42,928 nucleotides of DNA, from contig PLLX01000188.1 in assembly GCA_003141415.1 (NCBI GenBank), positions 17,672 to 60,599 of the forward strand. Direction: 5' to 3'. This DNA comes from Bacteroidales bacterium (GTDB lineage Bacteria > Bacteroidota > Bacteroidia > Bacteroidales > VadinHA17). Below the pieces are notes generated by a model. The model was not told where the DNA came from, did not search any database, and saw only the letters and a list, made by a program, of their open reading frames with translations. A program made the translations under genes and the position numbers. This document shows, one piece after another, positions 1 through 8,948 of the stretch (position 1 is the stretch's first letter; each line of letters begins with the position of its first letter).

Positions 1-434
1 TCGGTTCCTTCAAGTTCTACCTGAAGATCCCTGAAATTCTGTGTAGCTTTAAGTTCAGGATACTGTTCAACAACAACCATCAGTCTGGAAAGAGCAGAAG
101 ACAGTTGTCCCTGCGCCTGCTGAAACTGTTGCATGTTTGCGGCTGTCATCTTGGTTGGATCAATTGTGACTGATGTAGCTTTCGATCTGGCTTCGATAAC
201 CTGGGTAAGTGTAGTTTGTTCAAAATTGGCCGCACCCTTGACAGTATTGACAAAATTGGGTATGAGGTCGGATCTGCGCTGATATGCTGTTTCAACATTA
301 CCCCATTGACTTGTAACGGATTCCTGCATAGTAACCATACCGTTATATACTTTTGTACCCCAAAGAAATACAGCTAAAACAACCAGAGCCAGAAAAGCAA
401 CTACAATAATCGAAATCAGACAACCTTTTTTCAT
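1..434 (-). CDS. lemA: LemA family protein, N-terminal part (cut by window edge)
   Basis: The reverse strand from an ATG at 434 gives 144 codons that run off the window start without a stop. It opens with a short charged end (MKKGC) and one hydrophobic segment (about residues 5-27), followed by the LemA hallmark region '[20 protein letters not shown]'. A helical stretch with '[18 protein letters not shown]' follows, then '[17 protein letters not shown]', which is also typical of the family. LemA proteins are membrane-anchored helical-bundle proteins of unsettled function. A good promoter lies just upstream at 459-489. The last third of the protein is outside the window, so the C-terminus and partner genes cannot be judged. 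Confidence 0.93.
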   Translation of the reverse strand, partial: MKKGCLISIIVVAFLALVVLAVFLWGTKVYNGMVTMQESVTSQWGNVETAYQRRSDLIPNFVNTVKGAANFEQTTLTQVIEARSKATSVTIDPTKMTAANMQQFQQAQGQLSSALSRLMVVVEQYPELKATQNFRDLQVELEGT

Positions 435-458
435 TTTTATTAATTTTTAAAATTTTCC

Positions 459-489
459 CAAAGGTAATATATCATGTTGATAATTCAAT
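459..489 (-). promoter_or_regulatory. Bacteroidota sigma-AB-type promoter for lemA
   Basis: On the reverse strand a -33 element ATTG (one mismatch to TTTG, 486-489) is separated by 19 bases from a perfect -7 element TACCTTTG (459-466). Transcription would begin near 453 and leave a leader of about 19 bases before the lemA ATG at 434. Confidence 0.6.
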
Positions 490-514
490 GTTTCAGGTAA
501 AACTAAAATATTTT

Positions 515-665
515 AACCGCAAAGGCCGCTAAGTTTTAACAAAGTACGCAAAGCTAAAACGCAGCTGCTGCAGTCTGACATCTTCGCAAAAATAGCCCAC
601 CGGGTTATTTCTTAACGCTCAAGCTCTTTTGTGACTTTTTCGCCTTCTTCGCGATCTTTGTGGTT
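515..665. repeat. Intergenic element with imperfect terminal inverted repeats
   Basis: The 296-base gap between lemA and ddl has no gene. It starts with AACCGCAAAGGCCGCTAAG (515-533) and ends with the reverse complement of a close relative, AACCACAAAGATCGCGAAG (647-665). The ends therefore form an imperfect inverted pair around a non-coding core of about 110 bases. The same word occurs at 19850-19868 (AACCACAAAGGTCGCAAAG), with a weaker match near 28070. This looks like a dispersed non-coding repeat; mobility is not shown. Confidence 0.5.
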
Positions 666-730
666 GACTGATTTCATTAATATTATATCCACATTATTTT
701 ATAAATTTGAGATGAATAATTAAACAAAAT

Positions 731-1708
731 ATGAAGACGATCGCAATAGCAGCCGGAGGTGATTCCTCTGAGTTTGAGATATCTGTAAAAAGTGCAGAAG
801 AGGTAGGTAAAGTCTTATCAACCAGATATATAGTTTATATCATCATAATCCGTGGAATCAATTGGTTCTGGGAAGATCAGAAAGGCCGGTATCACAATAT
901 TGATAAGAACGATTTTAGTCTGAGTTATAACGATCACAGAATAAAATTCGATGGTGTATTCATTGCAATTCACGGTACCCCCGGAGAAAATGGTTTGCTT
1001 CAGGGATATTTCGACATGATGGGAATTCCATACACAAGCTGCGGTGCATTCTGCTCTGCTCTTACATTTAATAAGCAGGCATGCAAACTCTTTCTTAAAG
1101 AATATGGGATCACTATGGCTAATGCTGTATTGATAAGAAAGGGAGAAACTTTGGATCCTGTTGCCCTGATTGACCTGACAGGTCTGCCCTGTTTTGTTAA
1201 ACCAAATGACAGTGGCTCCAGTTTTGGTGTTACCAAGGTGAAAAGAAAAGAGGAACTATTATCTGCCATTGACACTGCGTTTAAAGAGAGCAATGAAGTG
1301 CTTATTGAAACTTTCATGAACGGACGTGAGGTTGCATGCGGTGTTGTCAGAACAAAAAACAAGACGATCGTTCTTCCTGTTACCGAGATTATAAGCAAAA
1401 ACGAATTTTTCGATTACGAGGCAAAATATACTCAAGGGAAATCAGATGAAATTACACCCGCTGAAATGCCCTTAGCAATTACAAACGAGATACAAAGAAT
1501 CAGCAAATATGTTTATGATCTTCTTGGATGTAAGGGCATTGTCAGGGTTGATTTTATAGTTATCAAAGAAAAGCCCTGGTTTATTGAGATAAATACGGTT
1601 CCGGGCATGACGAAAGAAAGTCTTGTTCCTAAACAGGCTGCAGCTGCCGGGATATCACTTGAAGAATTATACTCTATGGCTGTTGAGAACATGTTTGATT
1701 TTCCTTAG
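731..1708 (+). CDS. ddl: D-alanine--D-alanine ligase
   Basis: A 325-residue cytoplasmic ATP-grasp enzyme that joins two D-alanines for peptidoglycan precursors. The N-terminal Ddl domain begins 'IAIAAGGDSSEFEISVKSA' and includes 'FIAIHGTPGENGLLQGYFD' and 'PYTSCG'. The ATP-grasp core has 'PCFVKPNDSGSSFGVTKV', 'DYEAKYTQGKSDEITPAE' and the metal-binding end 'FIEINTVPGMTKESLVPKQA'. Length is normal for Ddl. A perfect -7 box TAAATTTG lies at 702-709, but no -33 box is found at the right spacing. The last 35 bases overlap, tail to tail, the 3' end of the Gfo/Idh/MocA-like gene on the other strand. Ddl is recognised with confidence; a D-Ala-D-lactate variant cannot be excluded from motifs alone. Confidence 0.95.
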   Translation: MKTIAIAAGGDSSEFEISVKSAEEVGKVLSTRYIVYIIIIRGINWFWEDQKGRYHNIDKNDFSLSYNDHRIKFDGVFIAIHGTPGENGLLQGYFDMMGIPYTSCGAFCSALTFNKQACKLFLKEYGITMANAVLIRKGETLDPVALIDLTGLPCFVKPNDSGSSFGVTKVKRKEELLSAIDTAFKESNEVLIETFMNGREVACGVVRTKNKTIVLPVTEIISKNEFFDYEAKYTQGKSDEITPAEMPLAITNEIQRISKYVYDLLGCKGIVRVDFIVIKEKPWFIEINTVPGMTKESLVPKQAAAAGISLEELYSMAVENMFDFP

Positions 1709-3092
1709 CCAGTTTAAGAGCACTCGTTGTTGTATAGTATTTAGTAATCATCCCATGGACCTCCCATTCGGGCAATTTACCCTCCTTCAGATATTCAAGA
1801 AATTTAGCAGTAACCTGTCCGAAATGATCTTCGTGGGTAACCATGTATTTCCCGGGAACATTAATTTTAAGAGTGGTTTTTGAAACGGTTTCAATCTGAA
1901 GACTATCATAAGGCAGCGTGTTAACAACTTCTTTTAATTCTGAAATGAAGTCATTCATTGTTAATCCTTTTATATTTTCGATATAAAGCGTAGGCAAAAA
2001 ATCTTCTTCAGCTCCCTGCCTGATGATAAGATCGCATTTTGTTCCATGCATTATTGAATAGTGTGTGTCACCACCACCCGGAGGAGCCTGATATTTCCAC
2101 TCAACTGAAACCTTTGCAAAAATTCCTTTTATCCGATAGACCATTTCTCCGTTAGCAAAAACATTCAACTTCCCGTCTTTAACATCCTCCAGAAGATAAG
2201 CCGGAAAATCATCAATCCCGGTAACTCCTTTAAACTCTTCTTTTGAAATAATAGTTGGCCATCTTTTTGCACTAATCATATTTATATCTGAAGGATTCAG
2301 AATCTGCTCAGGGAAACACTCCCACTGAACAAGGTCAATGAGATGTGTTGTTACGTCAACAATCCCTTCACCTTGTTGCTTAACGTCAAAATACCACGCC
2401 GGGCGAAGCAGGGGACTTCCTGAAACAATCTTGGAGAAATAATGTACACTTATTTTAGTTACTGCAGGTTCTTCTTTACTACCAGTTGTTAAAGTGCCAA
2501 AGATTTTGGCATTTTGTGAAAGAAGTTTCTGAAGAATAGTAGCAGCCTCATATCTTTCCGTCATTATATCGTACAACAGAACTCCTTTTTCCTTCGCAGT
2601 TGTGAAAGCAGCTTCCAGTACGGGAAAATCTTCCGGACTGATAATCATAGGCTTATCAGCTAGAACATTGATTCCTGCGTTGATCGATTTAGTTATATAT
2701 TCAGCCTTTTTCCTGTTATTCCCTGATAAAACCACGACATTACCAGCCTTGTCAGCCAACATTTTCTCAAAGAAATCAGGACCAGTATAAACAATCTCAT
2801 TCCAGAAAGTGGGATTGACAGGTCTAGTATTATATGATTTGATCCTGTCGAGATGCTGCAGATAATCAGATCCCTGCGGGGCATAAACATGTACTTCGGG
2901 AGAAACCTGATCGTACATTATTTTCTGGACGAGCGCAGCATGAAAATGACCCGGATCCACTGTGATCAATTTTACCTGGTAGGTTTTTTCCATAGAGGTC
3001 CCCGAATTAGTTGTTTGTGGTCTTGAGCCACCTGTTCCACAGGAGGCAACAATCATTATGGAAAATAAAAATGAAAATATTCTTACCATCAT
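1674..3092 (-). CDS. Exported lipoprotein of the Gfo/Idh/MocA oxidoreductase superfamily, degenerate Rossmann loop
   Basis: 472 residues. The N-terminus is a Sec lipoprotein signal with lipobox VASC (Cys18), so the protein should be membrane-anchored outside the cytoplasm. The body follows the Gfo/Idh/MocA layout: an NAD-type Rossmann half, then 'AGINVLADKPMI', which corresponds to the usual EKP loop, then an alpha/beta C-terminal domain ending 'MVTHEDHFGQVTAKFLEYL'. The normal glycine-rich dinucleotide loop after the first strand is replaced by 'LITVDPGHFHAALVQK', so ordinary NAD(P) binding is doubtful. It lies 150 bases after gcvP on the same strand, with a hairpin repeat between them. The substrate is unknown. 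Confidence 0.82.
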   Translation of the reverse strand: MMVRIFSFLFSIMIVASCGTGGSRPQTTNSGTSMEKTYQVKLITVDPGHFHAALVQKIMYDQVSPEVHVYAPQGSDYLQHLDRIKSYNTRPVNPTFWNEIVYTGPDFFEKMLADKAGNVVVLSGNNRKKAEYITKSINAGINVLADKPMIISPEDFPVLEAAFTTAKEKGVLLYDIMTERYEAATILQKLLSQNAKIFGTLTTGSKEEPAVTKISVHYFSKIVSGSPLLRPAWYFDVKQQGEGIVDVTTHLIDLVQWECFPEQILNPSDINMISAKRWPTIISKEEFKGVTGIDDFPAYLLEDVKDGKLNVFANGEMVYRIKGIFAKVSVEWKYQAPPGGGDTHYSIMHGTKCDLIIRQGAEEDFLPTLYIENIKGLTMNDFISELKEVVNTLPYDSLQIETVSKTTLKINVPGKYMVTHEDHFGQVTAKFLEYLKEGKLPEWEVHGMITKYYTTTSALKLAKENQTCSQQP

Positions 3093-3123
3093 TTATTCAA
3101 TTTCAGTTTATTAACACATGTAA

Positions 3124-3230
3124 TCACCCCCTTTTGTTCCCCCTCTCTACTTCGTAAAGAAGGGGGAAATTAACTAATATTCAGTGTATTATACCACCTC
3201 TTTGCAGCGCAGAGAGGTGGCTGGGAGTGA
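3124..3230 (+). repeat. Twin-hairpin intergenic element, copy 1
   Basis: The element is bounded by TCACC (3124) and AGTGA (3230). It holds a GC-rich hairpin at 3139-3166 (CCCCCTCTCTAC / TAAAGAAGGGGG), an AT-rich core 'AATATTCAGTGTATTATA', and a second hairpin at 3194-3220 (CCACCTCTTTGC / GCAGAGAGGTGG). It matches the reverse complement of the element at 17180-17296 almost end to end. It sits 12 bases after the gcvP stop and could act as a terminator. Confidence 0.75.
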
Positions 3231-3242
3231 GTTCATTTACAT

Positions 3243-6128
3243 TTATTTCTTTAGTGCTTCAAGTCTGTATAAATCAATCGGATCGCATGTACAGACCAGA
3301 TTACGATCACCAAAACCATCGTCGATACGACCGACAGCTGGCCATAACTTATTCTCTATTACCCAGTTAAGAGGGAAGGCAGCTTTCTGACGATCATAGG
3401 AATGGGTCCATTCATTTGCCGTAACAACTTTCACAGTATGGGGCGAGTTATGTAGAACATTATCCACTTTATCTGCTTTACCATTCTTTATTTCCTCGAT
3501 CTCATTCCATATTGATTTCATGGCACATATAAATTTATCTAGTTCCTGAAGTGACTCTGATTCAGTAGGTTCCACCATCAGTGTACCATGAACCGGAAAT
3601 GAAAGGGTAGGTGCATGGAACCCATAATCCATCAATCTTTTGGCAATATCCGCTTCAGCAATACCTGCTTCAGTTTTAAAATTCCTGCAGTCGAGTATCA
3701 TCTCATGAGCAACAAATCCTTCTGTCCCTGTGTATAAAGTTTTAAACCATCCCTTTAATGATGCAGCAATATAATTAGCATTGAGTATAGCATATTTTGT
3801 AGCCTGAGTTAATCCAAATGTACCCAGCATCATCACATAAGCATGAGAAATAGTAAGAATATGCCCGCTTCCGAAAGGAGCGCCTGCCACAGCAGATGTA
3901 CCATGACTTCCTCCTGTTTTGACAAAGTGATGTGAAGGGAGGAACTCAGCCAGTTTATCATTCGTAAGTATGGGACCCATTCCCGGGCCACCGCCACCAT
4001 GTGGTATGGCGAAGGTCTTGTGTAAGTTCAGATGACAGACATCCGCACCAATATGTCCCGGGTTCGTAAGTCCGACCTGTGCATTCATATTTGCTCCGTC
4101 CATGTAAACAAGTCCTCCATTTGCATGAATGATATCAGACATTTCTATTACAGCAGCTTCAAACACTCCATGTGTTGAAGGATACGTGATCATAAAACCG
4201 GCAAGATTATCTTTATGTTCCTCAGCCTTCTTCTTCAGATCAGCAACACTTATATTTCCCTTCTCGTCGCATTCCACAACAATTATCTGCATACCTGCCA
4301 TAGCGGCACTTGCCGGGTTTGTGCCATGAGCTGAAGAAGGTATCAGGACTATATTTCTGTTTCCTTCTCCCTTAGTCAGATGATATTCTCGAATTACCAT
4401 GAGTCCGGCATACTCACCTGCAGCTCCCGAATTTGGTTGAAATGAGATAGCTGAAAAACCTGTTATTTCTTTAAGAGCCTCTCCTAATTCATCCATAATC
4501 TGATAATAACCCAGTGCCTGATCTTTAGGAACGAAAGGATGAATATTTCCGAATTCAGGCCAGCTCATCGCAAACAGTGAACTTGCAGGGTTTAGTTTCA
4601 TAGTACAGGAACCCAGAGAGATCATACAGTGAGTGAGTGAAAAATCTTTTCTTTCAAGCATCTTTATATACCTCATCATCTCAGTCTCGCTATGGTACCT
4701 GTTAAAAGTTCCCCCCTGTAAGAACGATGACTTTCTCAGAAACTTTTCCTCAAGAATTTCACAATGACAGTATGAATTGATCTTAACCTGTTCTTTCCCG
4801 GCTGCTTTAACGAAAATATTTACAATTGTGTCTATTTCTTTTATCGTCGTTATTTCATCGGTACTTATAATCACTGAATTATCATCGGGATAATAGAAAT
4901 TCATTTCTGCGTCAAGCGCCAGCTTTTTTATAGTTTCTATTGAAACATCAGGGCCGGGACTTATCCTCAAAGTATCGAAGAACATAGAATTTAATTGCCT
5001 GAATCCCAATTCTTTGAGATTGAAACTAATTGTACACGCCGTATTATGAATATGTTTTGCGATATTTTTCAATCCTTCAGGACCATGGTATTGTGCATAC
5101 ATGCCCGACATTGTAGCAAGAAGTGCCTGAGCCGTACAGATATTTGAGGTAGCCCTCTCCCTTTTTATATGCTGTTCTCTGGTCTGTAAAGCCATCCTTA
5201 ACGCACTATTTCCCTGTGCATCAACGGATATACCGATTATTCTTCCGGGCATGCTTCGTTTAAGTTCATCTTTTGTAGCAAAATATCCAGCATGTGGACC
5301 TCCGAAACTCATTGGAAGTCCCATCCTCTGATTTGAACCAACAACAATATCAGCACCCCATTCTCCGGGAGGGGTCAGCAGAGCCAGGCTCATCAGATCA
5401 GCTGCCACTCCCACTAGAGCACCGGATGTATGAGCCAGATCAGTAAATGCTTTATAGTCCCTTAATTGACCTGAAGCGGCAGGGTACTGCACTAAAGACC
5501 CGAAGAATGACTCATTAAAGGTAATCGTAGTGTATTTTCCTGTAACAAGTTCAATTCCAAGTGGTTTTGAACGTGTCTTTATCACATCGAGAGTTTGAGG
5601 GAAAAGATCGTCATCAACAAAAAACTTATTAGACCCGGCTTTTACTGAAGCTCTCGATCGGGCATTAAACATCATTATCATTGACTCTGCAGCGGCAGTT
5701 GACTCGTCAAGTAAGGAGGCATTGGCAATCTCCATACCTGTGAGTTCAATTATCATGGTCTGGAAATTCAAAAGAGCTTCGAGGCGACCTTGCGATATTT
5801 CAGCCTGATATGGTGTGTAAGATGTATACCACGAAGGGTTTTCAAGAACATTCCGGACAATTACCGATAGAAGAGCAACACCATAATAACCTTGTCCGAT
5901 GAATGAACGGAACATTTTGTTCTTCTGCCCCAGAGTTTTAATATGATTTAGATATTCGAACTCACTCATTGCTTCCGGAAGTCTTAGCGATTTTTCGAGC
6001 ATAATAGATCCCGGAACAGTTTTTTCAATAAGGTCATCGAGCGAATTAACACCTATAGTCTTCAGCATCTGTGGCAATTCGTATTCTCGTGGTCCGTTAA
6101 GTCGGTTTACAAACTTATCTGATGGCAT
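3243..6128 (-). CDS. gcvP: Glycine dehydrogenase (decarboxylating), P-protein of the glycine cleavage system
   Basis: The 961-residue length matches the single-chain (fused alpha-beta) P-protein. The enzyme decarboxylates glycine through pyridoxal phosphate and passes the aminomethyl group to the lipoyl H-protein. Visible landmarks are 'GQGYYGVALLSVIVRNVLEN' and 'PYQAEISQGRLEALLNFQTM' in the N-half, and in the C-half the PLP site 'HLNLHKTFAIPHGGGGPG' with the Schiff-base lysine at about residue 704. No gcvT, gcvH or lpd is nearby, so the other components must be elsewhere. The 110-base upstream gap has no recognisable glycine riboswitch. A -7-like TAATTTTG at 6219-6226 lacks a clear -33 partner. 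Confidence 0.98.
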   Translation of the reverse strand: MPSDKFVNRLNGPREYELPQMLKTIGVNSLDDLIEKTVPGSIMLEKSLRLPEAMSEFEYLNHIKTLGQKNKMFRSFIGQGYYGVALLSVIVRNVLENPSWYTSYTPYQAEISQGRLEALLNFQTMIIELTGMEIANASLLDESTAAAESMIMMFNARSRASVKAGSNKFFVDDDLFPQTLDVIKTRSKPLGIELVTGKYTTITFNESFFGSLVQYPAASGQLRDYKAFTDLAHTSGALVGVAADLMSLALLTPPGEWGADIVVGSNQRMGLPMSFGGPHAGYFATKDELKRSMPGRIIGISVDAQGNSALRMALQTREQHIKRERATSNICTAQALLATMSGMYAQYHGPEGLKNIAKHIHNTACTISFNLKELGFRQLNSMFFDTLRISPGPDVSIETIKKLALDAEMNFYYPDDNSVIISTDEITTIKEIDTIVNIFVKAAGKEQVKINSYCHCEILEEKFLRKSSFLQGGTFNRYHSETEMMRYIKMLERKDFSLTHCMISLGSCTMKLNPASSLFAMSWPEFGNIHPFVPKDQALGYYQIMDELGEALKEITGFSAISFQPNSGAAGEYAGLMVIREYHLTKGEGNRNIVLIPSSAHGTNPASAAMAGMQIIVVECDEKGNISVADLKKKAEEHKDNLAGFMITYPSTHGVFEAAVIEMSDIIHANGGLVYMDGANMNAQVGLTNPGHIGADVCHLNLHKTFAIPHGGGGPGMGPILTNDKLAEFLPSHHFVKTGGSHGTSAVAGAPFGSGHILTISHAYVMMLGTFGLTQATKYAILNANYIAASLKGWFKTLYTGTEGFVAHEMILDCRNFKTEAGIAEADIAKRLMDYGFHAPTLSFPVHGTLMVEPTESESLQELDKFICAMKSIWNEIEEIKNGKADKVDNVLHNSPHTVKVVTANEWTHSYDRQKAAFPLNWVIENKLWPAVGRIDDGFGDRNLVCTCDPIDLYRLEALKK

Positions 6129-6238
6129 ATATTAAATTTTATTTTTATTAAATAATTATAATTAATTTTATAAAAGGGCCTGAAAATCAATAAAATGATA
6201 ATATTACGAATTAGAATACAAAATTAACAGGATTTAAA

Positions 6239-6874
6239 TCACGAAAAAAATGGATTTGATTTCATTTCCCTCCCGATAGTTGTTTCATTTCCATGACCAG
6301 GATAGACGACAGTTAATGGAGGAAGAACAAATAATTTGCACTTTATGCTTTCTATAAGCGTATCATAATCACCGCCTGGAAGGTCCGTTCTTCCAATACT
6401 TCCGGCAAAGAGAGCATCACCTGTAAAAACACAATTATTCTTTTCGCTGTAAAAGGCAAAGCTTCCTGAAGTATGGCCCGGAACATGAAGTGCCACAAGT
6501 TCTGTTGTTCCGAACGTAACAATGTGATTATCTGAGATAAAACCGGCAGGTTCAGGAGGATTCTCCATTGTGAGACCAAAAAGTTCAGCGTGCTGGCTTG
6601 CATTTGTCCTGTTTATTTCATCCAATTCGCCTGAAAAAGTTCTTAAGCCATACTTTTCCAATATAAACTTGTTTCCAAAAACATGATCAAGATGGCAATG
6701 TGTATTTAAAAGCAGGACCGGATTAATCCTTTTTTCCTTTATGAAATGTTCAAGTTGTTCAGATTCCTTCTTATCGTAACATCCGCAATCTATTATGGCA
6801 CAGTCGCCCGATTCATCAACAAGTATATAGGTGTTTACCTCGATCGGGGAAAAAACAAGCTTATAAATTTTCAT
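6239..6874 (-). CDS. Metallo-beta-lactamase-fold hydrolase (glyoxalase II-like)
   Basis: 211 residues with no signal peptide, so probably cytoplasmic. The di-metal signature HCHLDH is at residues 59-64. It is followed by 'HVPGHTSGSFAFY', 'GDALFAGSIGRTDLPGGD' and 'VYPGHGNETTIGREMKSNPF', the standard hydroxyacylglutathione-hydrolase-like set. Enzymes of this shape cleave thioesters such as S-lactoylglutathione or related thiol adducts; the substrate is not decided by sequence. It starts 6 bases after the pcm stop, so the two are almost certainly co-transcribed. Confidence 0.9.
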   Translation of the reverse strand: MKIYKLVFSPIEVNTYILVDESGDCAIIDCGCYDKKESEQLEHFIKEKRINPVLLLNTHCHLDHVFGNKFILEKYGLRTFSGELDEINRTNASQHAELFGLTMENPPEPAGFISDNHIVTFGTTELVALHVPGHTSGSFAFYSEKNNCVFTGDALFAGSIGRTDLPGGDYDTLIESIKCKLFVLPPLTVVYPGHGNETTIGREMKSNPFFS

Positions 6875-6880
6875 ATTAAA

Positions 6881-7531
6881 TTATTTTCCGTTTACAGTTC
6901 CTTTCAGCATAGGTACAAAAACAAAATTTCCATGTTCGGAACGCTCGAAGCTTTCAGGTCCGGTACGTTCCACAACAGTCATAACCTGAGAACCGGAATT
7001 ACCCAGAGGTACAACCAGTCGTCCTCCTGTTTTAAGTTGATAAAGAAGTAGATCAGGTACATCAGGGGAAGCAGCAGTAATAATAATGCCGTCAAAAGGG
7101 CCATATTGGGGCTTACCCTCGTAACCGTCACCATAAAAGAAATCTGCAGAATATCCAAGTGAAGTTAAAATTCTCTGAGATTTTAAAAAAAGCTCTCTGA
7201 ATCGCTCGATAGTGTAAACCTTCGCTCCCATCTCAGCTAGTATCGCTGCCTGATAACCCGACCCGGTTCCTATTTCAAGAATTTTATTCCTCTTTTTCAC
7301 CCTGAGTAAAGAAGATTGCACTGCTACTGTATAAGGCTGTGATATGGTCTGTCCTGATGTAATGGGAAAAGCCTTATCAACATAGGCATGACTAAGGAAT
7401 GCAGGATCCATAAAAAGATGTCGGGGAACCGTATCAATGGCTCTAAGAACCTCTTCATCTGAAATCCCTTTCTGTCGGAGCTCCGCTACAAGTTTTTTTC
7501 GTTTGCCTTTTGCTTCAAATGTATCTGTCAT
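6881..7531 (-). CDS. pcm: Protein-L-isoaspartate O-methyltransferase
   Basis: 216 residues, of normal length. Pcm methylates isoaspartyl residues in damaged proteins using S-adenosylmethionine and so starts their repair. The substrate-side signature 'FPITSGQTISQPYTVAVQSS' (about residues 55-74) and SAM motif I 'ILEIGTGSGYQAAILAE' (84-100) are intact, with 'GPFDGIIITAASPDVPDLL' downstream. It is the first gene of a - strand run with the metallo-hydrolase and perhaps gcvP. It shares the 98-base upstream region 7532-7629 with the divergent sugar transferase. A -7 box TATTTTTG is at 7563-7570, without a matching -33. Confidence 0.95.
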   Translation of the reverse strand: MTDTFEAKGKRKKLVAELRQKGISDEEVLRAIDTVPRHLFMDPAFLSHAYVDKAFPITSGQTISQPYTVAVQSSLLRVKKRNKILEIGTGSGYQAAILAEMGAKVYTIERFRELFLKSQRILTSLGYSADFFYGDGYEGKPQYGPFDGIIITAASPDVPDLLLYQLKTGGRLVVPLGNSGSQVMTVVERTGPESFERSEHGNFVFVPMLKGTVNGK

Positions 7532-7629
7532 TTGATCTTTCGGATCAATATTTTATTTTCGACAAAAATATAAAAAATGAAGACAGAAGCGTCGGAAGTT
7601 GCACTCATTTCTTTTCGTATATTTAGCTC

Positions 7630-8232
7630 ATGAATAGTATTGTAAAGATTTCCGGGCATATACTTAAAATGATATTTGATTATTTAGTGACTTTTCTTTG
7701 TCTGATATTTCTGATCCCTGTTATAGTGATACTTACAATATCAATTAAATTAACAGGAAATGGACCTGTTATTTATTCTCAAAAACGCGTTGGGAGGGAT
7801 GGAAAACCTTTCGTTATCTACAAGTTCAGAACATTGCACTTTAATAATGAGGAGGGAATACCTCTTATTTCCGGTAGAGAAGACAAAAGAATAACTGCGC
7901 TTGGAAGATTTATGAGAAAACATAAATTTGATGAGATCCCAAATTTTTTAAATGTTCTGAAAGGGGATATGTCTATAATAGGGCCAAGGCCCGAACAACA
8001 GTTTTATATAAATCAGATTGTAAAAATAGAACCACGGTACAAACAGCTTCAACTTATTAAACCCGGTATCACCTCATGGGGACAGGTAAAATATGGTTAT
8101 GCGTCGAATGTAGATGAAATGATCAAACGGATGGAGTATGATCTTTACTACCTTGAAAACAGGTCGCTCCTTTTTGATCTGAAAATTGCCATTTATACTA
8201 TCGTTATAATATGTAAGGGGCAGGGGATTTGA
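7630..8232 (+). CDS. Undecaprenyl-phosphate sugar phosphotransferase (initiating transferase)
   Basis: A 200-residue bacterial sugar transferase of the small monotopic PglC/WcaJ-catalytic-domain type. One membrane segment (about residues 15-38) is followed by 'IYSQKRVGRDGKPFVIYKFR', 'ITALGRFMRKHKFDEIPNFL' and 'LKGDMSIIGPRPE', which contains the catalytic DE pair. These enzymes move a sugar-1-phosphate onto undecaprenyl phosphate at the inner face of the membrane to begin a glycan. It stands alone, with no glycosyltransferases beside it. The usual 'RKTSLDELPQ' is 'RKHKFDEIPN' here, a modest divergence. Confidence 0.92.
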   Translation: MNSIVKISGHILKMIFDYLVTFLCLIFLIPVIVILTISIKLTGNGPVIYSQKRVGRDGKPFVIYKFRTLHFNNEEGIPLISGREDKRITALGRFMRKHKFDEIPNFLNVLKGDMSIIGPRPEQQFYINQIVKIEPRYKQLQLIKPGITSWGQVKYGYASNVDEMIKRMEYDLYYLENRSLLFDLKIAIYTIVIICKGQGI

Positions 8233-8363
8233 AAGGTGGCAGGTGCCCGGCTACAGTCAACAGAAGAAAGCATGGTAGGGAGACCGGGAGAAGGGGAGAA
8301 TCAGAAATTATAAATTACGAACCGGGCTATCAGCCATGAGATACGAGCTACCAGCAATTAAGC

Positions 8364-8921
8364 CTACTCCAGATTAAATTTTTCAAGGGGTTTATATACC
8401 GGTCCCGATTGAAGCAGTATGCTCTCATAAAGAATAACTTCATTTACCGGAATTATTTGTATTTCAGAATATTGAAATTGTTCAATTAAAGCTTTTAGAG
8501 CCTCCTTATCATTTAAATGTTTTATACGTCCTATTGTCAGATGAGGTTTAAAAGGGCGGTCCTCTAACTTAATGTCCAATTCCTTTAACCCATTCATAAT
8601 AATTTCATAAAGATTCATTAATTTTTCAGATGGTTCAATACCGGTCCAGATAATGCGTGGATCGCTCAGATTCCTGAAAACACGCGAGCCTTTAATAATA
8701 AGTTCAAATTTCCCTGATCCTTTACATTTTTCATTCAACATTGAACTTATTGATTTTATCTTTCTCTCCTCAGTATCACCGAGGAATGAAAGAGTAATAT
8801 GGATATTATCAGGATTTACCCATTTGATTATGTCCTTACTCAGGCCAGATTTAAGAGAATAGATCATGGTTAACAGGGTCTCCCCTGTTTCAACTTTCAA
8901 TGCGATAAAAATTCGTTTCAT
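8364..8921 (-). CDS. thpR: RNA 2',3'-cyclic phosphodiesterase (2H phosphoesterase)
   Basis: 185 residues. The two HxTx motifs of the 2H superfamily are present: 'HITLSFLG' (His41) and 'HLTIGRIK' (His127), with the typical start 'MKRIFIALKV'. ThpR/LigT enzymes open 2',3'-cyclic phosphates at RNA ends to 2'-phosphates. It starts 27 bases after the DUF4294 gene on the same strand, which suggests one transcript. The 131 bases between it and the convergent sugar transferase hold only purine-rich non-coding sequence. Confidence 0.93.
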   Translation of the reverse strand: MKRIFIALKVETGETLLTMIYSLKSGLSKDIIKWVNPDNIHITLSFLGDTEERKIKSISSMLNEKCKGSGKFELIIKGSRVFRNLSDPRIIWTGIEPSEKLMNLYEIIMNGLKELDIKLEDRPFKPHLTIGRIKHLNDKEALKALIEQFQYSEIQIIPVNEVILYESILLQSGPVYKPLEKFNLE

Positions 8922-8948
8922 TTTATCTATTAAGTTCGCATATAATCT

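Noticed and set aside
3139-3220. CRISPR-like repeats from the GC-rich repeated hairpins
   Set aside because: The repeats are not regularly spaced, are scattered over 30 kb in both orientations, and have no spacers or cas genes.
6129-6238. Possible glycine riboswitch upstream of gcvP
   Set aside because: The 110-base gap is mostly A and T with none of the conserved purine-rich riboswitch core.
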